This document shows positions 49,561 to 60,599 of a DNA stretch of 64,000 nucleotides, in pieces (position 1 is the first letter of the stretch; each line of letters begins with the position of its first letter). Under the pieces are notes generated by a model. The model was not told the DNA's origin. It searched no databases and saw nothing but the letters and a program-made list of their open reading frames with translations. The position numbers were made by a program, and so were the translations under genes. Source of the stretch: Grifola frondosa (Eukaryota > Basidiomycota > Agaricomycetes > Polyporales > Grifolaceae); NCBI GenBank assembly GCA_001683735.1, contig LUGG01000032.1, forward strand, positions 471,797 through 535,796, in the 5' to 3' direction.

Positions 49561-50398
49561 TGGACACAGTTGCTGGATATAAACAAACATGTGTTGTGTG
49601 ATTATTACATGAGGACTTGTCCAATTGGCAATTCAGTTCTCATTGTATGTGTATTATCAATGCAATGTATCTGTTCATGTGGAAGTGACCACTCCACTAT
49701 AACACATCTGTGCAGATTATTAATAGAGCAATTTTGCATAAGCCACTTCTATCAGATACCTACCACATACATAATGTGAGACCTTTGATCACACGCATCT
49801 CTGCCATGAGAGGCATGTCTGGAGGCTGGAATCCTCTCAAACACCGAATTTGGGAACTGATATTATTTTCCTCCATAAATCAGCCCATTAGTATAGTATA
49901 CATTGTATGATTAAATATGCCCTGAATGCCAGACATGAGCAGCAGACAACATTAAAGTCCCGACATGAGAGCATCTCCATTGGCCATGAAATGTAAATGA
50001 ACTCCAATCATACTATCATCGTAACTAATCCCATTTATTATGAATAGATACGGTTTAGATACTTGAGGTCATCGCCTAGTCCTTCCATCAACCACTGCTT
50101 TCAATCAATTGCCTTGGACGCAGAATGAGCCACCATTAACTCCTCAACAGCAACATTGATTGCCTAAGTCGTTGACCCAAGAGAAAAGCAAGAGAACAAC
50201 CCATGGGTGCCTTCCATATGGGCGCTTGTTTTGTCGCGCCGCCTGCAGCGGACCTCCCATGCAATGACCAATCTGTTGGCCGAGGCTAATAGCTGCACAT
50301 GACCTGATCTCAACGGGTTCTTCCCATGAAACTGATATAAAGTGTTCGTTGACTGCAGATCGTTTATTCCCACGTGTAATATCTTTCCTCCATCTCCA
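49561..50398. other. No gene recognised; upstream of paralogue A
   Basis: AT-rich, short open frames only. It likely contains the promoter of the plus-strand gene starting at 50399. Nothing else is supported. Confidence 0.35.
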
Positions 50399-51648
50399 AT
50401 GTACGATCCCACAGTCTCCTTTTGGTGTAGCGACGACAATCTACCAAAGCGGGAATTAAAGATGGCATTGACGAGGAAGTACAAATCTGTTTTATTTGAC
50501 CAACATTTTTATCGCATAGTTTCCCTACATCCGCGAACAAAGAACGACACCACAGAATGTCAAGCCCCGGTTGATACCGCAGCAGGATTCCGTTTTTTGA
50601 ACTACTACATATCTGCCCTCCAGGATGCTATCAAACGCGACGTACTTTGTGCGATGGCAAAGGACGAGGAGGAAATCACTGTACTGACCATCATGGACGG
50701 TCTAAAGCGCAATCTCCTCAATCTCCACCGCGTGCGGGAGGCCTTTGTTGACGCAATGAAGTCCGATCCTCGTCAACCTGCCACTGCCCTCTCCAATTGG
50801 CTGCTGGAGGTTTATTATATCAATGAATCTGTCCCGCATATCGTCAAGAAGAACCTAAGCCTCATACATGGCAATGCATTCGAATTGGGTGCGCCACCAG
50901 TTACTATTCACTTCATTATACATATTCACCAGATGAAGACTGGGCATCATGGGTGCTCGATGACGAGACGAAGAAAGCATCACGACTCGCCGTATTCGGT
51001 CCAGTGGGTGAAGATCGGTCATTGCCAAAGCACGAGGGATATGATAGCCCCATGTCCAGGCAATATGCTGACACCTTGAGGGCATTCGTCGAGGAGGTTG
51101 TTACTGGAAAAGAGGTGTACTCGGAGGCAGCGATTCCAGATGAAGTGGTACGAGTGCATCCACGATTTCATCTCCTCGTAAACTGATATGGAATTCGTAG
51201 AACGATGTCCCAAAGGATGCACCAACGATGGTATGTCACATTTGTAAAATAGCAACACCTCTAACTATGGCTAGAGCATTGCAAAGCGTACGTTGAGAAC
51301 GCGGGACAGAGCGAGAGGCACACGCACGACGAATGTGGTATGTATTCCTTACATTGTATATGTAATAAATTGAAACAGGTATCATAGAAATCAACGCAGC
51401 TTGTGGCGGATGTCGGGAATGATGAAGGGGCATCTGAGACAGATGAAGAATTGCGCCAAAAAGCGAAACGACAGCGTACAGGAAAGGGAAAGGCACAACC
51501 AGCCATCGATCCAACTGCAAAGGTATGTCTCATTTCTGTCAGATGCGACCGTATTCTGATAATGAACGTGCAGCTTTCTGACAATCACCTTGACTCTGAT
51601 CAAGAGGAACAGGATGCTGCAATTTCCGTACGCCCCACGGATGTGTAG
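50399..51648 (+). CDS. Unknown agaricomycete protein, paralogue A
   Basis: The frame starts MYDPTVSFWCSDDNLPKREL. It continues through GFRFLNYYISALQDAIKRD, TVLTIMDGLKRN, HRVREAFVDAMKSD and ALSNWLLEVYY, then EDWASWVLDDETKKASRL and GEDRSLPKHEGYDSP. It ends, after two or three small introns, in a basic-then-acidic tail (RQKAKRQRTGKGKAQ ... LDSDQEEQD). The same order of motifs occurs in paralogue B at 63.2 kb, which fixes the start and the exon frame. One base is missing near a GGG at 50887-50889: the frame before reads GNAFELG and the frame after reads SYYSLHYTYSPDEDWASW. No family name is known to me. The charged tail with KRQR suggests a nuclear protein. Confidence 0.65.
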
Positions 51649-52094
51649 CCGGTATGTGGAGGTACGCAGTTGATGGTGTTATTCGTATGTATTCCATGAC
51701 TTGATGTTGTGTGCATCATTTCTAACTGCATCGCTGGTAAATTCAAAGATGATTCCAGTGACTTTGGAAAATTATCGACAGTTGAAATCAGCGATTGTAT
51801 TTATTTCTGTATGAATAAATGGTTTGGAACAATACGCATGAACCACACTTGGTGGAACTTATGTACGGCAGTGCTGTGTATGTTTATGGTGCTGGGGAGA
51901 GATTCGAGCTAGCACCATGTTCAAAATGTATCGCGATGATATATGTCGATTTCATATATCACGATCCATACTGACATTCATATTACGTCGAAACGCAACC
52001 GGTGGTGACTATTTCACACTCACTATACTGCGACAAAAAGATATGTCCAACGAATTTATGTCAGACATCTGAGCCGGTGAAGTGTTCTACAGAC
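51649..52094. other. Convergent 3' intergenic region
   Basis: This lies between paralogue A (plus) and the BAH gene (minus). An inverted repeat with 8-bp arms, atggtgct and agcaccat around a 17-nt loop, sits at about 51,885-51,917 and could fold in either transcript's 3' end. Confidence 0.4.
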
Positions 52095-53307
52095 TTAGAT
52101 AATACTGTTGCATATAGGGCACACGCAATACGAGGGGATGTCCAGCGAGATGAACTCGGCACATTTCTCTGCTGCATCCTCGTCCGTAACCTGCTCCATT
52201 GCCTCCTCGATGATCATCTCAGGCTGTTCTGGGACGCCAGCATCTGCATGATACTCCCGTATGCTCTGCACAACAATTTCGAAGCTCAGTGGATACCCAG
52301 CGCCGTCTAATCCACGCTGAATCGGCCATGAGAGCACACGTCCCCATATTGCACTGTAATCATCCTCAGAGCTATGGTGCGCCGCCCAGAGAAAATACGT
52401 CTGCTTGGTATCATCAGGTATCTCTCCAAGTAATGAAGCGATACACCCCAAGTGGAACCACTTTGTGCACTGGGGGCACCAACGGAGGACATCCTGGTCA
52501 GGAGAATATTTCCCACCTTCCCCGCAGGCGCTGACACAGATATCCACATGTTTCTATAATGCATAATTAGTGCTAGTCAGTCGTTGGGATGATCTCAACA
52601 TACGTAGATCGACATCTCCGATTGCATTCCTAGTACTCGGAGTCCTCTCCAGTATACATCATCAGGACTCATGGGACGCAAGTCGACACGGTCCATGTGG
52701 AATTTGACGATGTCCGACGTACCTGACAGTATATTGTTGTGTTATGAACATTCAATGTTATCTGCATGTGGAAGTGACTTACATTCAATACAAGTGCTGA
52801 CGTGATAATCCGTGTGATCGGTCAGTACCAGTTCCCGACGTCCTAACATCGTAATGCCACTGGAGGACAGGGCCGGATTGCTGAGTGTTTTTCACAAGGT
52901 ACCGAACATTACCCACAGATTATCAAGCAGTTTCCTCTGTTTCTTGGATAGCGTCGACTGACAGAAGTCCGAGTATCGATAGAACCATCGCGCCTTAATA
53001 TAGGCCTGAAGTACGATCATGAATTGGCAAAATCGCAACTAGTGACAGATCAAACCCACCTTCCCATTGTCCGATGTGCGAATTTCATCGGCGATGACGT
53101 GCCAGTAGTGGTCCCATCGATTGTGGCAGTCCTCCAATCCTGCGATGATTTATTGGACATGCTAATTGTCGGGCGTAACATTAAGCTGATTTAGTGATTA
53201 ATTCATCTGTCATCGCGAATACATTGTATGTCCACATACCACGATCCAATCGTGATAGTTGTATCCTCCTCATTCTCATCATCAGATGGTACTATGAAGT
53301 GTGACAT
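52095..53307 (-). CDS. BAH-domain plus C-terminal zinc-finger protein
   Basis: Six or so exons: MSHFIVPSDDENEEDTTITI at 53307, then LEDCHNRWDHYWHVIADEIR, AYIKARWFYRYSDFCQSTLS, GITMLGRRELVLTDHTDY and SDIVKFHMDRVDLRPM. This is the shape of a BAH domain (chromatin reader: RWFYR core, then a segment about displaying or binding at target sites). The last exon has KHVDICVSACGEG, WCPQCTKWFHLGC, a middle WPIQRG segment and CVCPICNSII, a split PHD/RING-like cysteine cluster that I know from many agaricomycete BAH proteins. It is probably a nuclear, chromatin-associated protein. All splice phases and frames are intact to the stop at 52095. It sits among other lineage-specific minus-strand genes. The exact first exon is uncertain. 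Confidence 0.78.
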
Positions 53308-54000
53308 GATTGCTATCTATACAGGATACCAGAGTATAGCACAACGTACTTGTCAAAGTCCTCACGGACGATAACTTCTTGAAAGCGGTGGCGGTTGTCA
53401 TTCTGCTGATAGTTTGAGGGGTTGAGGATGCCGATCTCATACAATAGTTCTCATTATATAATGGACCGGGCCGATGTCCATATTGTTTTCAATGCAGACA
53501 ATTCAAAAGCTTTCTTTTTGTTTTTATCGTTATGTGTCATCGTTCTATATGACGTGATGGTGAGTAAAATGTGTCGGCTACATCTACTCACATAATGTAT
53601 TGTGGCCTAGATACACTCATTGAATGTATCATTGTCGTCGTGGATCAATTATTGTTATTGTTCATGTGTTGTCACAGAATCATTGACGATTGACAACAAT
53701 TAAAATGCGCTGGACGGAATTAAAATCATTACCAGATGTTTGCGGACACTCATGGCAAGGTTGTGAAAACCGTGGCTAGCAATTCTATCAGTGGCTACCT
53801 CAGTATTCTTTCATGGTGATTCGCAATATCATAGCACGTAATGGAGTATAACCAGTATCAACCGATCTCCATTTGATTATGTTCTCAATACCGACTGCAT
53901 CCAGGAGGTTTCATATATTAGACCGACGATGTTTGGAATAATTGTGAACTTAGGTAGTATCATCCAACATGAATATGACCTGAACAGGAATTTAATCTCG
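53308..54000. other. No gene recognised
   Basis: AT-rich sequence between two minus-strand genes, likely the upstream region of the BAH gene. A run near 53,395-53,450 may be an upstream non-coding exon, but I cannot support it. Confidence 0.35.
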
Positions 54001-55724
54001 CTAACGTATCTTGCGTCGATCCAGGAATTGAACTAAAGTATCCGCCAATTCATCCATGATATACAGAGCCTCTGCAACGCCATATCCACTGAAAAATGAC
54101 GCAATCGGGCCACGGTCAATTTCGTTTACAAAATAGTCCAACCCACCAATCCCTTGTGTATTACGGAGACGTCGATGCGTGCGAAAAGGTCCAGTGATGA
54201 ATGATGGCCTGGCCCAGCGGTGACCATTTCCTTTGCGACCAAGGCCTTGAGAGTGACCTCTATGAAGTCATAGAGTCCTCGCTTGGCTACTTGGCGCATG
54301 CGCATGGTGCCACCACCTCCATGTCGATCCAACAGAATGTCCGGATCTTCGTTGCGTTGAAGTGCATCACTGCAGTAGGATATTAATGGCAGAATATATG
54401 GCCAACGTCGATTCACCCACTAAATCTCCTTCAAGGAATAGATGTCGCTGATATGTCGCCCGTGCAACAGATCATGAGACGGTTTTGTGCCCACGATGGA
54501 AATAATCTGGCCTCCGACCACAAACACCCGCCATTCACCTATACTCTCCAGATATTCAACATAATCCTGAACGAACCATCGTGGCGCCATTGGGTCCTGT
54601 GCTGCTGCCCGTGCCTCCTGGTTCACCTGGCGCCGTTCCTCTCTATTCAATGAGCACGTGAAAAGTCTATGACGACTTGCATCGTCATCTCCCTCTTCAG
54701 CACTGTATTCGGTGTGATTTTTATCTTCGGCGTATATGGAATAGTGCATGGACGCTGGGTGTGAGTAATAGAAGCCGCAATGTCATCCAGGTCCCGAATG
54801 ACATCCAGTTTTCGGCCAGCATGCCTCCCATCCCATATGTGCGGAACTATTGGGATACGCTTGGATAGTATTTCTAACCGGCGGAGAAATATATTGACGT
54901 CAGAGATCTTGTAATGTTCCTTGATACTGCAGTGGCGATCAGTTCCTACGTAGTGCTTAACGCAAACGACCTGCCTTAAATCGAGCGACAAATCTGCACC
55001 TCCCCATATCAGATCAAAATCATCGAATTTTGTGTTATAACCTAGGTCATTCGTCCGGTTGCCATTCTTGAGTAGTTTGAAGAACTGTGGGAATGTCATC
55101 GCCTGCACAGTAATTCGTGGATGTTGGAGGAATCGACTGTAGAGGATTATCTTTGCAAATGTGATCAGGATCGCGATGGAGGTTTCAATAATGTAACACT
55201 AAAAACCCACTTGATCATGTGCATGTACCCGTCTATGTCCTGCAGGTACGGGAGGGGTATCTTCCGGTTGAGTGAATGGATCATCGTAGACATACCCTCC
55301 CCCCACATGCTGTGGATAGAAAGGCGCAATATCACTCTCCAGAAGGTCCAGTGATGCCCAAGAGGCATTCTTGGGCTGGGATATGATTTCATTCTTGGAC
55401 CGTACTTGGGCTGGCTCTAGAACGAATAGAATTCGATATTTTATGTTGTCTAATGGTGGCGTTTTACATGCTACTGCCGAAAATACAACATAATCTGAGC
55501 TCACCATTCTCCACCTCGGCAAGCCGTTTCTCTATCTGAACCAGCCGAGCGTTGAGTGTAGCTATTCTTTGGTCCATGAGACTGGGCTGGCGATGGCTCT
55601 GAAGCACGATACGCCCACAGTATGCGGTATTTGAATTAGCTACATGGCGATTTCGGTCCGACATTACCCGCATTTCAACTTCCATCTGATTTGGATCTTG
55701 CGTGTGGCTGGTGCACCCCAACAT
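54001..55724 (-). pseudogene. ATP-grasp-like agaricomycete protein, frame broken at three places
   Basis: Exons give SLMDQRIATLNARLVQIEKR, a coiled-coil start, then WASLDLLESDIAPFYP and AMTFPQFFKLLKNGNRTNDL. After that comes the core: PNTVLKR, RWFVQDYVEYLESIGEWRVF, VVGGQIISIVG, SLDLFARIDVSVI and GGLDYFVNEIDRG. The order VLKR, WFVQDYV, EWRVFVVGG, FARIDV, YFVNEID fits the ATP-grasp-like proteins common in mushroom genomes (nucleotide and metal ligands in the ARIDV and FVNEID region). The function is unknown. Two breaks are single missing bases in G/C runs (plus-strand CCC at 54691-54693 and at 54151-54153) and may be assembly errors. A third is an in-frame TAG after IYSLKEI (54420), which is not a homopolymer indel. 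So it is called a pseudogene with reserve. Confidence 0.6.
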
Positions 55725-56415
55725 TCAGATGTATTACATTGCATATCAATGCGAATTCTGCCAGCAGGAAAATTAAAAATTAACTTGAATTTACTATGCA
55801 TTTGCTAGAAAATTGCTACTGGCCACTTGTTCGATGAATTTGATATCCACGAAAGTCAAATGTGAGAACATGACAAGCGCTGCAATGCGAGCCTGAGTCT
55901 AAGTCGTATAATTTGGCGTATAACCACTGGCGGTCTCGAACAGACATGCCTCAAGCTAACCAACGGGCATCTTCTCGCCGTCGCTGTCCTTGCCACATGT
56001 GGAGACCCAGCCCTCTCAGTCCTCCGAGCACGCACTGTTCACCAAGAGCTTCACGGTCCCCTAGCTGATCAATCACTCGAGCTGGATATCACTGACGACC
56101 CACTATATGCAACCATTGATGATACCTTTAATGAACTTGAATCCAGTGGAGAATAGCATATTACTACTGAACTTCCTCTGTATGGTTCACCACCCGCATT
56201 TAGGGAGGATATCACCACTCACACAGCATACATTCAGGCATTCATCGTTGCATGATATGGAAATAAGCAGACACTTCCCATGTCTTACCAACAATTGTAC
56301 ACTATGAGTGGATTCTCCTCTGGAGCACAGAAATATTGGGTCCCAATTGTGAGATAAATATTCGATTCACTGATAGCAAATCTCCATGCGGATACATCGA
56401 TATCGTACACTAACT
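55725..56415 (+). pseudogene. Degenerate plus-strand coding remnant
   Basis: A plus frame between about 55,950 and 56,350 reads protein-like sequence (LLAVAVLATCGDPALSVL, LELDITDDPLYATIDDTFNE, ELPLYGSPPAFREDITTH) but is interrupted by TAG and TGA codons and has no clear start. It looks like a fragment of an old mobile element or gene. The family is not recognised. Confidence 0.35.
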
Positions 56416-56789
56416 TTACAACATCTTCTGAGCCAGATAAACACCCATCCAGCACTCATTTAGACGGCCCAGCATCCGAGGGGCAATCTTTGTGGGCAGC
56501 TTTGTCAGTGCCTTCTTCACCTTCAGCAACTGCATATCTCCGTCAACGTAGAATCCTCCCTCCGGTTCCTTTCGCTTCGAGTTTCGATGAATGACAATAT
56601 CCATCGCTGTGTTCATTCGCTCCGACACTAGTTCCTTCACATTAGGTGCTTTGGTGGCGGTGATGTGGTCCCTGTTTTCATCACTACACATGGGCATCCG
56701 CTTCATCACCTCCGGAAGGTTGCAACGCGCAACAATTTCATAGTCCTCTTCCGGATGGCCTTGACCTCGCTCTCTGTCAATTCAGCCAT
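56416..56789 (-). CDS. Small unknown protein, one-base frame break
   Basis: The start MAELTESEVKAIR at 56789 is followed, in the next frame, by EEDYEIVARCNLPEVMKRMP and a continuous reading to the stop at 56416 (GGFYVDGDMQLLKVKKAL, MLGRLNECWMGVYL), about 123 aa. The frame changes where CGG GAA would need one more G (plus-strand CC at 56751-56752). It lies less than 100 bp downstream of the nuclease-like gene on the same strand and could be its last exon instead. No domain recognised. Confidence 0.5.
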
Positions 56790-56870
56790 GGTTGTGGTAT
56801 GTGTCCGCCCTGCATGAGCGAGAGGGGCCTAACGATATCCCGCCGGTGTATGACAAGTTCCGCTGTGCTA

Positions 56871-58007
56871 TCACATTGCGGGAAGATCTAGAAACAAAAC
56901 AATCATTTGTTGTGACAGATATGTCAAAATGCGGATGAACGTACTCAATCTCTCTGGCTTCATCAGAACTGCCTCTGTGTATAGGATGCCGGATGTCGGA
57001 CCCTTTCGGTATACCCGATACATATTGTACAACGTGTTCCCTCCTTCATCTGGAATGAGCTCATGGAGTTCACTCTCCGCATCCACTGGGGTGATACCGT
57101 ACAGCTTCTCCAGCTCCAAATCATCAGGCAATGAGCCCATAGCACATTCATTCACATACCCACTTCCCTAAGGTGACCTTCGTAAACACTCCTGTCACCC
57201 TGTGTGCATAGATCTTCACCGTGATGACGGTGCGAACGAGTCCCCTGGTTCGGCATATGAGTCGTCCAGCATCAAAGCGAAGTTTCGCCTCGCTTTCGGA
57301 TAGTCCCACCTCCCAGCAGAGGACTGGAGTGGTCCTGCGACGGACAATGTCTGGATCGTTAGACATTGAAGCGTCAACCTCCTCCGGCCTAGCTCGGAAC
57401 CCATAGTCAGGGTCCTTGGCTCCCGTACCACGGAACAGCACCCGGCCACTCCCACTCTTCGTACACCCGTCCCAATCGCTGCCCTCGCCTTCACTAGTGA
57501 GATTATCAATGAACGCGATAATGACGCTTTCATACACAGGGTTCGGATATGAGATCGTCACGATCGATCCACTGCTATCAACCTTTCCACCAGTTAGCCT
57601 AGATCTGATCTGCATCTCACTAGATCCGCTTACTTCATGTTCTCTAGCTCGGGCGTCGCATACAGCTCCGAGAGGATATCAGGCCCATACTGGTTGATAT
57701 CACGAAGTACAAGACTTGTTGGGTGAGGTGTCTTCATCCATTCAGAGACCTGGGTCGTTAACTCATCTATGCTGCGTGACTGCACAGCGTTGGCTGGAGG
57801 TCGAAGAAGTTCATCTGAGGATCGTGGTGTAGGAAGCTGGTGGCCAGATATGGATGGGGATGGAGTACCGCCACTAACATCACGACGAGGCAGTGGTGAC
57901 GATATCACAGGTGTCGGAACAAATCTGTATCCACTTCGTTCAGGGGAATTTGGTGGGGACAGTGTCCCTTGTGTAAATCCGTCATAAAATGGGCGGTTGG
58001 GAGACAT
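56871..58007 (-). CDS. Nuclease-like (PD-(D/E)XK-type, tentative) agaricomycete protein
   Basis: Starts MSPNRPFYDGFTQG with a Pro/Ser-rich N-terminal region (about 1-90), then SIDELTTQVSEWMKTPHPTS. A small intron (from 57633) leads to SGSIVTISYPNPVYESVIIA and the core FRGTGAKDPDYGF, PVLCWEVGLSESEAKLRFDA and RTVITVKIY. DPDYGF ... WEVGxSES ... VITVKIY is the pattern I know from a large family of mushroom proteins with a restriction-endonuclease-like fold: acidic residues in DPD and in the E of WEVG, a Lys in the following strand. Catalytic function is not shown. The end is uncertain: a gtacgt donor and tctag acceptor place the stop at 56871. Neighbours suggest a lineage-specific, possibly mobile, cluster. 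Confidence 0.55.
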
Positions 58008-58928
58008 GATGGGGACCGACACATCTCGCAAGCGACACAGATCCTTTATATAGGAATCTGATCAGAAGCAAATTAGTCCTGACATGATCGCAAACCCTGT
58101 TTTCATATTTAGAATCTGCATGCGGCGAAGCACTATTAACGCGTCAGGATATGTGACTAAATTAATCCAGCAATTCACTAGAGCACATGGTGACCTTGTG
58201 GCAGAACAGATATTCAAGACATGTAAATCGACTTTAACCACAAATGCATTATGAACAAATGACTATGAGGACACGGAAAACATCGATTACGATGGCCCTG
58301 CCCATTGGAGCGATTATGCAATATTTTCCTTGTCCCACGTTCCGGGACACAGCCGGAGAAAGAATGATGGCGAGGGTTTCCAGCTAAGTTGCCTAGATCA
58401 GTGCCAAATGGGGAGATGGCATCCATACACGCGAGATATAGCTTTTTATGTAGTGTGTAAAAGTGATCGAATCGCAGCGGTTGCAATATGAGTTGTGCTT
58501 CCGATACAAATGTCCATTCAAGATAGATCCGCACACATCAAGGTACATTTTGTGTCAATGACCTGCATTCATTGGACATCGTAGTAACTTTGTGTTGTAC
58601 ACAATTGGACTTTGGAGCCTATGGGCAACCTAGCAGTGTTCTAGTGGCATATTATGGACAAGCACACAGGAGTCCATAGGCTACTTTCCTTCCGACACTC
58701 GACATACTCGATAGCTATTGACCTCTCACTGGTCAAAGCTCTGTACCATGCATTTATAGCGGACCAACTCCGCGTATGAGGAGTTGATCTTGCACAGGGT
58801 CGGTGACAGCGTGAATTGTCCTAAATCGCATCACACTACGTCAAAGATTATCGGAATACCGAATAGGCAGATGTGAATATTTGAGTGGAGACAATGGTAC
58901 CTGTGGATCTACTTCTATGCGGTACCAA
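58008..58928. other. No gene recognised
   Basis: The upstream region of the nuclease-like gene. A 106-codon minus frame at 58214-58534 has no recognised domain or splice support. Confidence 0.35.
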
Positions 58929-59850
58929 TTATTTAGACCATCTCTGTAACGTTTCACCCTGACGTCGCAGAATAATGATGATATTCACCCAAATCCTTCC
59001 CAAATCCTTTTCGGCATGAATGCGGTTTCTGACATAGGTCCCCACGTCTTGGACTGCTGTGTCCAAGAGAGTCTGTTGTACAATAAGTATCCATGTGTTA
59101 GGTTCCAGGATGCTACATACCGCACTTCGCTTGTGCATTCGGATCTCAGATACCTTGGCTTTGAAGGTACCTTCCATCTCAATATAACCATCGCGGAATG
59201 ACTCGGACCATAGCTTGATTTTTCGGAGAATCTCCTCCTCTGGCTAGATTCTAAATCAGCTTTGCACATCGAATGCAATGTGATGATGAACCTTGTCACT
59301 CTTAACTAACTTCTGTAAGGACGGATGTGTGGAAATATGTTGCTGGAAATGTCCAGATAGCAGGCGCGTTGTTCAATGGAATGCTGGCGGTTTCGGGGCT
59401 AAGCGATCGTATGGTCGCTACACCAGACAATGAAGATGATGTGGTTTCTTGATCGCGTGCAACATTCAATCTCTTCCCCTTCCGACATGTGAATGATGTA
59501 CCACCATCCTTTGGCTGGATTTGTGATCAGTTGATTTCGATGAGGCTCCGCTTGGTTTGGTGGCAGCTTCTTTCTAGGAGATTGCAGAACCAAGTGTTCA
59601 ATGTCAAATGTTCTTCGTTCCACGGCACTTGTATCCTCGTCACTGTCGACCAGTGGCGGTTGTTGTAGTGGCATGATAGGTATATTCTGTCCTACGAGTG
59701 TCGACTCCCTTTGTGCAAGTCTGGCCGAATGTCGAGTTCGCACCTGCGGCATTCGCCGAGAAGTCGCACTACCTCTAGGACGCCTCGTCCTCTGGGAGTA
59801 ACCATGCTCATATCATCTCGTACTCGGTGCATGTCAGAGGCTACGATGTG
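58929..59850 (-). CDS. Unknown basic protein with small C-terminal exons
   Basis: Minus-strand pieces read RTRRPRGSATSRR (AT-hook-like), RTRHSARLAQRES, DSDEDTSAVERRTFDIEHL, then EEILRKIKLWSESFRDGYIE, MEGTFKAKVSEIRMHKRSA and, after a 48-nt intron with gtatgt/acag borders, TLLDTAVQDVGTYVRNRIHA to WSK at 58929. The first and last parts are coherent; the middle junction near 59,300-59,400 is not resolved. The charged N-terminus suggests nuclear location. The family is not recognised. Confidence 0.45.
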
Positions 59851-60599
59851 CGGTGGATTCAGTTTCTGTACATTTTATCTGGCAATGACATACGACTGTC
59901 ATTGTAGATGTTCCCGTTGGTGATATCGTTTCAGGCGGGAACTGGTTCTAAGGGCTCCGTCGACTTCTACCGAAGAGAAAGTGAGTTGAGTTAATGGTAT
60001 ATTCTAGAGCACACAATCCCCACAATACCTCCTGAGCTTCGCCTGAGCAGTCTGAACGAGCAACATGTATATTATCCTCAAACTCCTCATCAGTGAACCA
60101 TGTATCCTCGAAGGGAAACAACCCTGCATCGGTGGAATATGACCCCATTCATCGACCACTGTATGCAAATAAACATGTGAGCAATGTATTCGCAGATGAT
60201 ACTATCGTACGTGTGACGCACTACAATTGGCTTCCCTGTCCACTTTATCGCAAATAATGGTGATGTCCGATTTGTTGTTAAATGTATCATTAGTATCATG
60301 GATATATTCCACTTAAGATTAACGGTGAAATGAGGTACTTCATGTCATAAAAGAAAGATGCTAACCTGGTCGCATTGAAATGAGCAAGGCGATTCCATAT
60401 TGTGGGATGTATCATATTCAACACATTCAAAATGGTGTAAGTACATTGCTGAATCGAGACTTATTCGGCACCCTGACCATGTGCCATATCTGTGGTCACC
60501 GTCAACGACTCTGGCGTGGACTTCTTCAGAGATAAAATATGAGCTGTATAGTAGGAATGATCAATACTATAGATACCTTCATAACGAACCGGTTGAGAG
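59851..60599. other. No gene resolved
   Basis: A minus-strand frame at 59948-60148 contains an acidic stretch (FEDTWFTDEEFEDN) and a gtattg donor-like site, so an upstream exon of the 58.9-59.85 kb gene is possible. I could not build a supported model. Confidence 0.3.

Noticed and set aside
48809..49601. Long plus-strand frames of 257, 241, 120 and 102 codons in three phases
   Set aside because: Any 121-bp unit without stops gives open frames in all phases when repeated. The frames overlap the same array and encode the same unit in rotated order.
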